The translations under genes were made by a program, and so were the position numbers. The notes under the pieces are model-generated. The model was given only the letters and a program-made list of their open reading frames with translations, was not told where the DNA came from and did not search any database. A stretch of DNA of 64,000 nucleotides. Origin: Musa acuminata AAA Group. Lineage: Eukaryota; Streptophyta; Magnoliopsida; Zingiberales; Musaceae. This document shows, in pieces, positions 12,291 to 24,720 of this stretch (position 1 is its first letter; the number at the start of each line of letters is the position of its first letter). The stretch spans positions 25,367,001 through 25,431,000 of the forward strand of contig NC_088340.1 of NCBI RefSeq assembly GCF_036884655.1, written 5' to 3'.

Positions 12291-12879
12291 GATTATAGCA
12301 GTGTTTTAGGTGCTCGCCTAGGTGCTCGGGTGATGTAAGGCTCGAGCGCGTTACATAATCCCTAGGCGTAGCGCTTCAAAGAAGTGCTAATTAGGCCCTT
12401 GCCTGAGCCCAAGCTCTAAGCGCCTTCGGCGAGCGCCCGAGCTAAATATGGTCGGGTTCAAAATTTGGTTTAATTAGACTTATAAGTTGGTTCAATCGAA
12501 CCAACTAACATAGTTACCCTAACACCCTCCAACCCCCTCCCTCGCCCAACGCAGTAAAAGAAAACAAATGTGAAATGAAACCCTACATTTGTTGCCTTTG
12601 TTCACTCTGCCAATCGTCCTCGGCAACCTTGTCCAATCTCGTTCGTCGTTGTAGCTTAGCTATCATCACTATAACTCGTCCGACACTATAGCTTGTCTGC
12701 CACTATAGTTCATCCACACCCTAAACCTCTTCCATCGCTATAGCTTTATGCCTCTATCTACTACAATAGTAGCTTTGTGCGTCGTCGTCAACAACCTCTT
12801 CCTTTGTCTTTGTTCGCCACCTTCGCACGCTTCGTTTGACGCTACAGCTCCGTCCACCATTGTCGATAATGTCGTCTGT

Positions 12880-13833
12880 CAGTGATTTAAAAAGCGCTAG
12901 GCGCCAAGGTCCAAAAACGCCCGAGGCGCTAGGCGCCAAGGTCCAAAAACGCCCGAGGCGCTAGGCGCTCGCCCAGGCGCTTGCCCGAGCGAAGCGAGGC
13001 GCTAAAATATAAAAATATATAATATAATTAATAAATATAATTATTTAAAATTTTAAATAAAAATATGCTATTAAATTAAGAAAATCTAAGATACAAAATC
13101 ACAATGTCACATTAACAAAAAGTTTCAAAATTCAAAACAATAAAATTTTACATCAAAATAAAAATTAACAACATTAAAATCAAAATAATATATTATTAAT
13201 CTATTAACAGTATTGAAAATTAATCATTTCAAAATTCAAATAAACTTAATATTAAGAGTATACTGTATACTGAGCCTGACGGAGAAACGAGGAAGCAACG
13301 GCGAGCGACAGCGGGAAAGGGAAAGGGAAAGGGAGCGGGAGATGCGAGCAGTGGGAGGGCTCGCGGGAGTCGCGAGCAGCGGGAAGGCTCGTGGGAGGGC
13401 TCGTAGGAGGCGCGAGCAGCGGGAAGGCTCGTGGGAGGCGCGAGCAGCGGGAGGGCTCGCGGGAGTCGCGAGCAGCGGGAAGGCTCGCGGGCGCGAGTAG
13501 CGACAGCGACGAGCAGCAGCAGCGGGAGCAGGAGCGACGAGCAGCGAGATCGGGAGCGGCAGCGGGTTAGGGTTGGGTAAGGGTTATATCGGTTTAGTTG
13601 GTTCGATTGAACCAACTAACAACCGAACCAGGACCGAACCAGACCTAAAATCCTGGTTTGGTCACTTGGTTTACCCAGGCGCTCGCCAGAAGCGCCCAGC
13701 GCCTGGGCTCGGGCGAGCGCCCAGGCGGTGCCTGTTTGAAGCGCGCCGCCTGGGACATTAGCGAGGCGCTCGGGCCTCGCCTCGCCTCGCCCGAGCGCCT
13801 AGGCGAGCGCCCGAGCGCCTCTTTTAATCACTG
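12880..13833. mobile_element. hAT-like non-autonomous element with perfect 8-bp duplication
   Basis: It is bounded by CAGTGATTTAAAAAGCGC on the left and CTCTTTTAATCACTG on the right, and flanked by TCGTCTGT on both sides (12872-12879 and 13834-13841). The terminal inverted repeats CAGTGATTTAAAA/CAGTGATTAAAA and the 8-bp duplication identify a hAT-type element. The 954 bp carry no transposase. The ends are dense in GCGC and GAGGCGCTCG words, while the left middle is very AT-rich. Confidence 0.85.
13318..13500. repeat. Minisatellite of GGGAGGCGCGAGCAGCGGGAAGG-like units
   Basis: Several imperfect tandem units built from GGCTCGTGGGAGG and CGCGAGCAGCGGGA lie inside the hAT-like element, preceded by a short GGGAAA run (13312-13335). 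The open frames over it on both strands are repeat translations. Confidence 0.75.
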
Positions 13834-15225
13834 TCGTCTGTTGCCTTCATCTATTGTTGCAGCTTCGTTCGTTCGTAGTTGCAATTTCATTCATAACCCT
13901 TTGCTTCCCCACTTTCCTGTTAATTAAACCGCGAACGAATGAGCAACAACTTGTTTGGAGCAGTTTAAATATATTTGTTGTATCTACAACATGGGCAATA
14001 TGCATTTAGATTTATACATAAAATTCCCTTAGCTTTGCCTTGATGATGTCTCAGATCAGCAAAACATTCTTGGTTAACAAGATGCTTTTGGTGCAATTTA
14101 ATTCTAAAATAGGTCTTCATAAACATATTTAGCATATTTCTATTTAGCTACATATTATTTTAATTATAATATTCGGGAGCGCTTCGCTTCTCTTGGGCTA
14201 GCGCCTAAGCGAATGCCTAGCGTCTTGGGCGTTTTGGGACCTTGACACCTTTTGGCGCCTAACATTTTTAAAATCATTGGATCGTAGAATAAATTCTCTT
14301 TTGGAAGAAGATGAGGTTTTACCACTCCCGGTGTTCTTGGCTTTCGGGGCACTTTCTTTTGGCCTTCACATTTTTCTCAGTTTGGGTTCGATTCTTCTTC
14401 TCGATCGTTATTGGCATCACGCTTGTTGTCGTGATGTTATGAGTTTAAAAGAGCAAAGTTCTGTATTAATCTGGGCATGGAGGTCGGCGGTTCATTTCAT
14501 CACCATCGAGTGATCGTCGAGAGAGATTTCGAGTGTCATTGTTTATTGTCGAAACCTAGTGGTGTATTCTTGTATTGATTGATCCCTTCCTTGGCGTAGG
14601 CAATGTCACTTCATCTTACTTTGAGATACCTCATAGGGTAGAATTCTTCTCGTATGAGCTTTCTAAATTATGTCAATGGCACTTCATCATCATTGGTTTT
14701 AAGATAGACTTTCCACCGTGGAAGCATACGTTCCGTCAACTTTAGTCGCGTAAGCATCATTCAATCCTCAGTATTGTAATTATATGGATCAAACTAAGTG
14801 TCAAGTTGATAAATCCATAGTCTAATACCTTAGTGTTGATCAAGCCGTTGTAGGAGGGTATGTCTATGTGAGCCTCAACTCAGAAAGGTTGAGTTCTTCT
14901 AATCATGTTTTGCTCAGCAACATCTTCTTCGCGACTGCGTATCTCAGATGAAACGACTCCATCTCCTTTCTTGTGACGTTCTTAGCTTGATCATCCTTTG
15001 CTGTTAGGAATTAGGATGGCTTGGGCTTGTATCCAACCCATCACGATCTCCATTTGTCAGGCTAATACTATCGTCTAGGCTGTAAGGCTGGCCAAAGATA
15101 TTGGGTTGGTCACCATCCCATCGGTCGATCTTCCTCGTAGCGAGTGCGACACGAACTCCAACAATTGCAATTCTTTGTTTGACTCTTTGTATTCTTGTCT
15201 CATGGTTACCATCCACAAGATCGTT

Positions 15226-15237
15226 GCTCTGATACCA
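15226..15237 (-). other. Primer-binding site, initiator-Met tRNA type
   Basis: The plus strand GCTCTGATACCA is the exact reverse complement of TGGTATCAGAGC and lies 2 bp inside the LTR end at 15240. Confidence 0.8.
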
Positions 15238-15239
15238 CT

Positions 15240-16233
15240 TGATCTGTTTGGGGCTCAGGTTCGATGATCTATCAATTTGATACTACCTCTTGGATATAAG
15301 TTTTCATGGAAGAGAGAGATATCACTAGAAATAAGCGTAAAATAAAAAAGGAAACAACCTCTATTACTTGTAAGATTAAAGTGCAATAAGACTTAAACAA
15401 AAGCGTTAAAACATATGTTATCTTTGAAAAGCACTTGGGTGCTATCGGTAGGTTGAGGATCGTTGTTGGTTTCAGTTTTCTCTCTTGCTGCTGGAACCTC
15501 TTGAGGTTTGAACAGAGGCAAACAGATTTTGGGTCTTCTCATGGTAGCTATAGACGAAGTTTGAATAAAGGACTTTGACTGTTGGAACTCGAGGAAGAAG
15601 GGGCTGCGGTTGGATGTTTACAGCACCTTGCATAATTCCTCCTCTCTTTTTCTCTTTTCTCTTGCTTTCTCTTCTTCTCTCTTCTCTTGCTCTTAACAGA
15701 AGCTGGAAAGCTAGGGTTGGTTGGGGCTGCTTCTTGGCTGCCTTGGGGATACTTTAGGTGGGGTTCTCCTCCCCTTTTTATAGCTGAGGTGGGGCTTGAG
15801 TCCTAAGGGTTTTAGGACTTTCCTTCTAGGGTAATAGTGCATAGCCTTCTCTTACTCCAAGTAGGAGTAGTGCCTCCATGCTTGGTGGCTGCCCTATTTG
15901 GATGAGGGTTGCCCTAATGCTAGTCCTACTAGGATTGGGATTGGGGTGAGTGGGCTTAGATTTGGGGTGGCCAAAGGGTCCTTGCAGAGTGGGCTTAGGT
16001 TTGGCCAAATTGGATTTGAATCGAAGCTTGACTCGAACTCCTATTGATCTGAATTGGACTTCGACCATAACTTAGTTTGAGCTGAACTTGAGTGAGACTT
16101 GAGTTGACTTGAATATGGCCTTTGGGCTTGAACTCCAGTTTGATCTTGGTTTGGTTTTATCATGATCAAATTGGAGTCTGACTGGTACTCCGGTTGGGTC
16201 GAGTTGGACTTTGGCTCGGACTTTGCTAGATCA
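15240..16233 (-). repeat. 5' LTR of the pol-less element
   Basis: This is the partner of 9931-10891. On the plus strand it begins TGATCTGTTTGGGGC next to the primer site and ends GCTAGATCA before the presumed target copy AGTGG. Confidence 0.7.
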
Positions 16234-16362
16234 AGTGGTGGGCAGCTCGAGCTCACATGATCTAACCTAGGTAGCTAAACCCTAGTTGAACCATAAACGT
16301 TAGGTGGTGGTCGGATTAGAGTAAGCTAGATTCTAACCCAAATGCAATGATTTGGTCTAAAC

Positions 16363-17760
16363 CAAGGATTGAAATACCGTACCGTATCTGTGTTTCGAGC
16401 TTGGCTCGGTACGGTATGGTATGGTACCGTGTACCGAGCGGTATGTCAGGGCGTACCAAGCAGTACACCTAATTTAGGTGTAAAATCCTCCGAAAATACT
16501 TGAAAACAAAAACAAAGTTAGGATAGGGTTTTTAAGTTAGAAATAAATATAGTAATAAAAGTTTAGTAAAATCAATGTAAATTAGGTAAGAATAGTATCA
16601 CATATCTTTTTCGGCCTTTGAGGAATAGTCTTGTGCAAGGTTCGTATTTCAGTCCGTTACGGATTGTCCTTCTGTAAATATTAAAATATCTACAGAAAAA
16701 TCATTTGAATTGTTAAGACTATTTTATTACAATATAAACTCTAAAATTCAAATGAATTAAATAATCACATATGTAGATATACCTGATTGTTGATTCTACC
16801 ACCAAAACGAACGACGGGCCTCCACGGGTGGTGGATCGGGGTCCTCGATCCTATACATGTGCATATCAATATGATATGTTTGTTGGACCCAATCATGAAA
16901 TTAATCATACGACATAGTGTACTGATACATCATATGCCATTAATACATCAATATGGTGATGATCGTAGGCTAGTCGTCATGAATCACATTTGTTCGAGAT
17001 AGCTATTGAGGCATATATTGGTGAATGTCAGAGCTTCTACTTTCGCTACTGATTTGCTGCTCTGTATTATACTGTTACTCAGAGAAGGATGACCAACTAT
17101 CACCGTACTGTTATTGCCCGTATGATTCATCCACTGCCTTCCCCTCCCCCTTCTGCGCATAAACTTGACCAGTACTTTGTTGAGTTCCATGATCTGAATC
17201 TTGATTGGCATATGTAAAATATTGCTCCTCGGTCCATGCACCACTCTCAAGTTATGTAGACGAGACCAACGACTGTCCGACATCGCCGCCATCATCCGTC
17301 GAGGCATTACTGTCCGTGTTGTTGTCATGTCTCTGGACCGAGCGAGTTGCTGAATGTGATTGTGAAGGTGTCTCATAGCTCGACTCGATTCTTTCCAACG
17401 ATGTTTAAGAAAGTTCTTCCTCTTAATCTTTTCAAATTAACCTCGATTCAATTCACAAATCGTTGTTTTATAGAGTTTAGGAGAGCATAAATGTGAGAAA
17501 AAAGAGTTTGAGATAGTTTAAGAGAGTGAAAATGAAATGGAGTGAAATATGACAGAAGAAGAGTTTAAAAACATATGAGAAATGGTTCCAACGGTCAAAT
17601 ACCGAGCAGTAACGGTCGATTTCGACCGTTACCGAGCAGCCCTGATATAACCTTGTATCGTCTGATACGGGGCACTTTTAAGCGTTCCGCCCGGTAATGG
17701 GCGGTTCGTGTACCGGTATGCTGCCGGACCGGTACCGCCCGGTCGAAACTATATACCTTG
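16363..17760. mobile_element. hAT-like element (CAAGG...CCTTG), 1.4 kb, perfect 8-bp duplication
   Basis: It starts CAAGGATTGAAATACCGTAC, ends GAAACTATATACCTTG, and is flanked by GTCTAAAC on both sides (16355-16362, 17761-17768). The left subterminal part is rich in GGTACGGTATGG and the right in CCGGTACCGCCCGG. It is the longest copy of this family in the window, but the middle has no transposase domain that I can recognise; the minus-strand frame at 17376-16984 is unconvincing. A region near 17460-17650 is also present in the copy at 32977 (GAGAGTGAAAA... and a CAACGGTC/ CGACCGTT block). Confidence 0.85.
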
Positions 17761-19514
17761 GTCTAAACCAAATAATTTGGAATAAGTCGCATATTCGAAA
17801 CCGAGCACATTCACTTGATTGAGTTTGTTGTGGTTTGAAACCCTACATCCTCACCACCAGAATTGGCTTCCTCCTCTCCAATGATTATTACCTTGAGTGA
17901 ACACCCTATGGTGGGTGCTTCCTCCCCTTCATTGTCAATTGCTTCCTCTCCAATAGTCGCGACCTTTAGAGCACTACCATCAAAGGTCCATTATCCAACA
18001 CCTAGCAATGCCACTATCGCGTGTGAGAACATCCCTTCTGTCTTGTGCACAGCCCCATCTCCCTTGAATGATGAAGTGGACCTTGATGATCATTAACTTT
18101 GTTGATGAAATTGTTGGACCTTTGATGTTGGTCTTCTTTTGTTTTGTTATTTTTGTTATTAGATTTGGCCAATTTAGTACTTTAATGTTTTATAGACGGT
18201 TAAATATATATAATTTGATGTTCTAGTGGTGATCTTTCGAGTTGGTAATGATATGAAACCCATGTATTGTCTATTTTTTATGATAAGGATTGCTTTCAAT
18301 CCTTAATTATATTTTTTATAAATTTTATATTGATGAGTTCCTCGCTTTGTTTGAGTGAATGCCTAATGCTAGGGCGTCTTGGATCCTTTGCACCTTTTAG
18401 CTTCTAGCCTTTAACAACACCCGTAAAAATGGATATATTTGCAAAAGGTACACCTAGGATTAAGGATAATTAAGAAACAATGATAGGTTACTAACGTAGC
18501 TGTTACCATCCATTTAACTGGCCTGTTATTTTTTTGCCACCTAAAGGTAAAGAAAACGTGTAACAGATAGGTAAGTGATGTCTCTCTTCTTGAAGTAATA
18601 TTCCTTTTTCTCCCTTTCATATGTAAATATTTGTAGGTGCCGTCTAATGCTTTATTCCCTGGTTGATTAAATCATACTTCTTACTAATACCTCTACTCAT
18701 CATCATGCTAGTGTCAGCCTACTAAACCCTACATCATTCTTATTTGTAGATGTGGGATGACTGAATTGGATGGAGTAGTACTTCTGTTGTTTTAGTTGAA
18801 CTACTAGTCATTGTTGAGACCATTGTCTTGAACATCTCTAATATATAGCTAAATGGGCTGAAGTAAGAATTTGAGCAGACATAAGCATCACATTATGCAG
18901 AAGCCTTTTTTTCCCCACCTTTCCCATCAGGGAATTTGACAAAAAATTGTAATTATTTGTTTCTTTTTTCTTGTCTTCAGTTCAGTTACATGATTAATTA
19001 ATATCATATTCTTACTTGAGGTTAAAGTTGCTTTTTCCACTTAATTTGGTGATGATGATGTTGATGCCGTTTGCTTTCACACAAATGAAACGATTGTTTT
19101 ATCATCGCAGTGCTATATTGCATTTTGACAAAATTGTTGATAACCAAACCTAGCTAATTTATTTTATTATTTCCTTATGTAATTATTTCTCTCATTCCTT
19201 TGTCTCTTTGTTCATGCAGATAAATCCTTCTTTTGCCCAAAGTATAAAACATAAAACATTAATTGATGATTGTATTGAGCTTGTGAACTATCAAAGGATT
19301 GGAGTAAAATTGGCGACAATGTGGAGAAACTGGATGTAATAAATACAATTGATATATTTTTGTACTCTAATTGTTGATCTTATAGGTAAAAAATGAGCCA
19401 AACAACCAGGACTATTTCTTGGAAACATAGGTGGGATAGAAATTAAGGAAAATAAGAAGTAGAAGTAAAATAGCATATTAAAATTAATAAAAGTAATATA
19501 TTTGGATTTGTGTG

Positions 19515-20640
<1,126 letters not shown>

Positions 20641-20799
20641 CCTTGAGTGTCAAGGTAATAGAATTCGAGCTTTTAAAAGAAGAGTATACCCAATGTCTAG
20701 ACTTTAGCTGTATCTATCAAGAAATCCAGGATGGAAACTATCGTGAATATATGGAGTTCATTCCTAAAGATGGTTATCTTTTTTGATCCACTAAATTAT

Positions 20800-21838
20800 G
20801 TGTTCCTTGATCCTCCCTCCAAGACATGTTGGGGAAATACACATAGGCAGATTAGTAGGTCACCTAGGTCGAGACATGACCATTGCATTAGTTAAGGATA
20901 GATTTTACTGGCCTTCCTTAAAGTGAGATGTTGCTCGAATAGTGTTGCAACGTTGCACTTGTCAAATTGCCAAAACTCGCAAACACAATACTAGCCTATA
21001 CACCCCATTACCCATTCAACACTATTGCAAGATGTGAGTTTAGATTTTGTCCTTGGACGTTCCAAAATAGCTTGTGGCCATGATTCTATTTTGGTTGTTG
21101 TTGATCGATTTTAAAAAATGACCTATTTTAGCCCATGAAATGAGACCAACGATGCCTCACACATAGCTAAATTGTTCTTTGGAAAAGTGGTTTAGTTATA
21201 AGATTTTCCTTCAACCATCGTGCTTGATAGGGATATGAAATTTGTTAACTACTTTTTGAAAACTTTGTGAAAATTGTTTGGCACAACATTGAAGTTCTCT
21301 TCAGCCTTTCACCCTTAAACAGATGGTCAAATTGAGGTTGTTAATGCTTCTTTAGGAAATCTTCTTAGATGTTTACTTGGGGAGAAATAGGAAAACTAGG
21401 ACTTAATCTTACCCACTATAGAGTTTGGATACAATAACTCTATCAACCGCTCTATTGGAAAAAGTCCATTTGAAGTTGTCCTCGGCTATGCTCCTCGTAC
21501 ACCCATTGACCTTGCACGTCTTTCACTTGACCATCATGCCTTAGAACCAGCCTACTCCTTCACTCAATATATCCATGATTCACATTTTGAGATTCAATGT
21601 AAAATTGCCTTAGGTAATAAAAGTTACAAATTTACTATTGATGTATATCATTAGAGTCAAAAAGTTTCAAGTTGGTGATGATGTTTTGGTTCACATTCGC
21701 CCTAAGAGATTCCCAAAAACTCATTCAAGAAGTTACATGTCCAAGTTATTGATCTTTTCCCCATTCAAGAAGTGTATATATAATTCATTTGCCTTTCAAT
21801 TTAAATATTGATCCTTTCAACTTTGAGCCTCCTCTATT
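20800..21838 (+). pseudogene. Ty3/gypsy integrase remnant
   Basis: The decayed zinc-binding region lies around 20850-20990. Catalytic-core words follow: a VVDRF-like block at about 21095, VLDRDMKFVN at about 21220, and SSAFHP-TDGQIEVVN at about 21300. The core then continues (EFGYNNSINRSIGKSPFEVV, about 21420-21480). Numerous stops show it is not functional. The frame is interrupted at 21844 by a solo LTR and resumes after 23289 with the chromodomain end. Confidence 0.8.
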
Positions 21839-21843
21839 AGATA

Positions 21844-23289
21844 TGTTGGGATCGATATGGTACTAAGAAAGGGGGTGAATTATTTCTATTGTAAACTTTA
21901 AGAAACTTTGGAGTTTTGATTAAGAAAAGAGACAAGCAAAGATAGAGGCAAACCAATTGTATAGTGGTTTGATCTTTTTGACCTACGTCCACCCTTGGTT
22001 CTTCTTCCTTCGAGGTCATCAGTTTTCACTACTAATCTTTCTTTCAATAGGTGGAAGATAAACAACTCTTTACAACTTTTTTCTTTTCAAGGCTTAGGAG
22101 AATTTATACACCTACTCACCCTCAAGAATCTCACACATTCTAAACTTAGTAACTCTACTAGAAACTCAAGAAGGTGAAACTTAAGCAAGACTGGAAGAGA
22201 GGATTTTAACACTTGGAAGCTCAAGAATGATTGCCTCTTAGCCATGCTTGTAGTGGGGGAATTTATAGCCCCTAAAGTTCCCTAAAATATGGAGCAAATC
22301 ATAAAAAAGTGCCCCAAATCAAAGGTATTGGTGGTACTATCACCATTCCAAATGGTACTACTGTTGACACTCTGAAACGGTGTTGCTTGGGCTATCCGCT
22401 GTCTTGGGTGGTAACACTGCTTGGGTTAAGCGGTACTATTGTCGTTAACCAACACTAACGCTACTCTAGGCAGTACCATCGCCTCCTCTGGGTGATACCA
22501 TCGCTCATACACAGAATTGGCCTAGTAAGGGCCCAAATCCAACCTGAATTTAGTCCAAAGTCAGCCCACTTCAACCTTAATCTAACATAGCACAAATATA
22601 GCCCAATTGAAGCCTAATTTTAGCCAAAATTATCTTCAACTAAGTCTTCAAAATAGCAACCACTTCTAACACATTGTCACAACTTGCGACATGTTATGCA
22701 CTCTTTTGGCATCTCGTTTGATCTTCCGAACTTCGTTTAAACCTTCGGCATATCACCCGATCCTTCGGCATATCACTCAATCCTCGGTTATGTTGACTTC
22801 TCCATGACATCCGACCTTCTAATGTGATATCTGATTCTCGGGCATGATGCTTGAACCTCTAGCACGAAGTCCAATATTTGGCATGATAATTTACCAACAC
22901 AACGTCCGACTCTCTAGTCTGACATTTGCCCTTCGATGGTCCGAGTCTATGGTAGAAGTATTTCCTGCATCACTTAGCATACTATTAGTCAAGGTTTGCA
23001 ATACCGTACCGTACCGGTATTTTGACCTGGGCTCGGTACCGGTACGGTACGGTACGGTATATCGAGCGGTACACTCAAGTGTGTCGAGCGGTACACTCAG
23101 GTGTGCTGAGTACTGTAGCACTGATACAGTGCTACAGTGCACTCGGACCGGTAACAGGCGGTCCGCGTACCGGCAACCTGTTGGACCGGTACGTACCGCC
23201 CATACCGGGCGGTACAGTTTGGTACTGCAGACCTTGCTATTAGTTCAAATTCATTAATTGATTTCTTAATCAAAATTTGAGACTTAACA
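21844..23289 (-). mobile_element. Solo copia LTR inserted in the gypsy pol, minus orientation
   Basis: The plus strand begins TGTTGGGATCGATATGG and ends GAGACTTAACA; both ends match the Sirevirus-type LTRs of the window (TGTTAGGATC and GAGATTCAACA). Inside are the same landmarks, for example the segment with GACCTACGTCCACCC and GGTACTATCACCATT-type palindrome relics. The flanks AGATA (21839-21843) and AGACA (23290-23294) form a 5-bp duplication with one change, and the gypsy reading picks up again exactly there. A hAT-like copy is nested at 22990. Confidence 0.8.
22990..23236. mobile_element. hAT-like element (CAAGG...CCTTG), 247 bp
   Basis: The ends are CAAGGTTTGCAATACCGTAC and TACTGCAGACCTTG, flanked by CTATTAGT on both sides (22982-22989 and 23237-23244). 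It is almost wholly composed of GGTACCG/CGGTAC words, with a short palindromic block at 23100-23150 (CACTGATACAGTG region). It is a compact MITE of the same family as 8124 and 16363. Confidence 0.85.
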
Positions 23290-23643
23290 AGACAATCCTT
23301 GTAGGCAGCAATCATCCCAAAGCATTGACTCTCCCACAACACAAGGATGGCATAGAGGCCATTATTAATAACTGCCTTGTTATATCTGCTACTAGTATCA
23401 CTCAACACTTTCTTGTCAAGTGGCATGATCATCCAGTTTCCGATGTCACTTGGATTACTTTGAAAGTACTTCGTGACTTTGCACCAGACTTATTGGACCA
23501 ATATCTTGTAAATCATTCTCCGGGGTCGAGTTCTTTTCCACCAGAGGAGAATCATGGAGAACCATCACGCTTTATAAAAGGATTTAGAAGAGTTTATTCT
23601 AGGCAAAGAAATAAGCAAAAAATCATCAATTATTTGGCCTAGA
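23290..23643 (+). pseudogene. Chromodomain and C-terminus of the gypsy integrase (chromovirus)
   Basis: The frame reads a chromodomain with the core FLVKWHDHPVSDVTWITL (about 23410-23465) followed by DLLDQY, then a basic tail ending in a stop at 23641-23643. A chromodomain at the integrase C-terminus places the element among the chromoviruses. In autonomous elements it binds chromatin marks to direct integration. This stretch is surprisingly open (120 codons) compared with the ruined upstream pol. Confidence 0.8.
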
Positions 23644-23691
23644 AACTCCAAGAGTTGTGTGGAAAATTGAAGTCTTTTGGGTCTTTCTAGG

Positions 23692-24070
23692 TGTTAACCT
23701 TGGGACTCTATTGTATTAATTGTACTCTTGTATTAAGTGGACTCTTTACTTCTTAGCTGTGATAAGTTTCTTTAAAGCTATTTAGGTATCCTAGAAGCTA
23801 CATTTCAGATTTCTAAAAGAAATACAAGTTCGTAGAAGCTTACACTTGGGAATCATTGTCTAAAATGATTGTATCAAAGTTCCTAACCTCTATAAATAGT
23901 GGATCTTATCAATTGATCAAACACTTAAGATTTGAATGAAAAACTTGCATCTTCTCTACTCCTCTAGTCTCTTTCTCTCCTCTCTAATCTCACTTCTCTC
24001 TTGTTCTCTTGCTCTTTCTTTAATTTTTCTTTTCTTCCATCATAGTGAGTGGTGGCTTCTGTGAAGAAAT
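23692..24070 (+). repeat. Probable 3' LTR of the gypsy chromovirus remnant
   Basis: After the pol stop, a segment starting TGTTAACCTTGGG has a TATA-like CCTCTATAAATAG at about 23889 and a CT-rich tract (23950-24040), the usual look of a short chromovirus LTR. No matching 5' LTR is present and the right boundary is not defined. Confidence 0.5.
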
Positions 24071-24489
24071 AACTAATCTATAATGCTATTGCTAATGAGA
24101 CTCTTTAATAAATAAAAAACAAAATGGCCACCTACATCTCTTGCCTAAGTAGAATTTACGACCTATTAAGATTTTAATAGACATTTTCTAGAAGCTACCC
24201 CATCTTAATCTGTATTTATGATCAACTTTCTCTGTTTCATATGAATCTCCTATTGACAAGAAAGCCAGCAACCAGACAGATATGTCAGAGGGAATGTATG
24301 ATCAGTTGTTTTAAATGAACTCTTAAAACAAGACTAATGGAACCAAAATATTTCAAATAAAATTATACACACATGATTAGTATGTTATATCTAAAAAGAC
24401 AAGCTTAGATCCATTTGTAGGGTGTTTGCTGATCCTGTTCCTCCACCTTCAGCTGTTAAAACCTATCAGGCAATCAGTCAATTTTTTAG

Positions 24490-24720
24490 ATCCTACGGAA
24501 CAAGAACAAAGCCGTAAGCCCCAACTATTTGGAATAAGCTATATGGATCTTTTATCACTATTGAGATATCTAAAAATCTTATTTAAATCTTCTTTATAGT
24601 TTCTATTAAGGTTTTTATAGGTCTTCCTCTATCTTTCCTCGGACCATTATCGGTAATCATTTTATCACTTCTAACTACTGCATAATGTAGGTTTCTTGAG
24701 AACATGTCGAAATCAACTTT
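24490..24720 (+). repeat. Au-SINE-like fragment
   Basis: The string AAAGCCGTAAGCCCCAACTA, followed by TTTGGAATAAGCTATATGGATC, closely follows the core I know from plant Au SINEs (AAGCCGTAAG...ACTATTTGGGGTCGGCTACATGGATC). The 5' tRNA-related part and a clear tail were not identified, so this is a partial copy, and the call rests on one motif. Confidence 0.45.

Larger units (their letters stand above)
12299..14279. mobile_element. hAT-like non-autonomous element with GCGC-rich ends, outer copy
   Basis: The left end CAGTGTTTTAGGTGCTCGCC and the right end GGCGCCTAACATTTTTAAAATCATTG have inverted-repeat character (CAGTG/CAATG start, then GGCGCC-rich DNA). The flanks GATTATAG (12291-12298) and GATCGTAG (14280-14287) match at 6 of 8 positions, consistent with an old 8-bp duplication. 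A second copy is nested at 12880-13833. A related left-end-like segment lies at 11649-11950, so the exact pairing of ends is uncertain. Confidence 0.5.
9931..16233 (-). mobile_element. Pol-less LTR retrotransposon with nested hAT-like insertions
   Basis: Two related LTRs of about 960 and 994 bp (9931-10891 and 15240-16233) bound the element. Both begin TGATCT and end GATCA on the plus strand. The right LTR is followed inward by a perfect initiator-Met primer site on the minus strand (15226-15237), and a purine-rich tract lies inside the left LTR (about 10892-10905), so the element is in minus orientation. Flanks GGTGG (9926-9930) and AGTGG (16234-16238) look like a 5-bp target duplication with one change. 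After removing the nested DNA at 12299-14279 the inside is only about 2.4 kb and shows no gag or pol. Superfamily cannot be assigned. Confidence 0.7.

Noticed and set aside
13229..13615. Arg/Ser/Leu-rich minus-strand frame across the minisatellite
   Set aside because: Repeat translation inside a non-autonomous element; periodicity follows the tandem units and not codon constraint.
17863..18096. 77-codon frame, Ser/Pro-rich, as a small gene or transposase end
   Set aside because: No recognisable motif, no neighbouring transposase core; probably chance in decayed repeat DNA.
18330..18420. A further GCGC-family hAT end (CCTAATGCTAGGGCGTCTTGG...)
   Set aside because: It resembles the right end at 14160-14279, but no left partner or 8-bp duplication could be paired with it, so no element was called.
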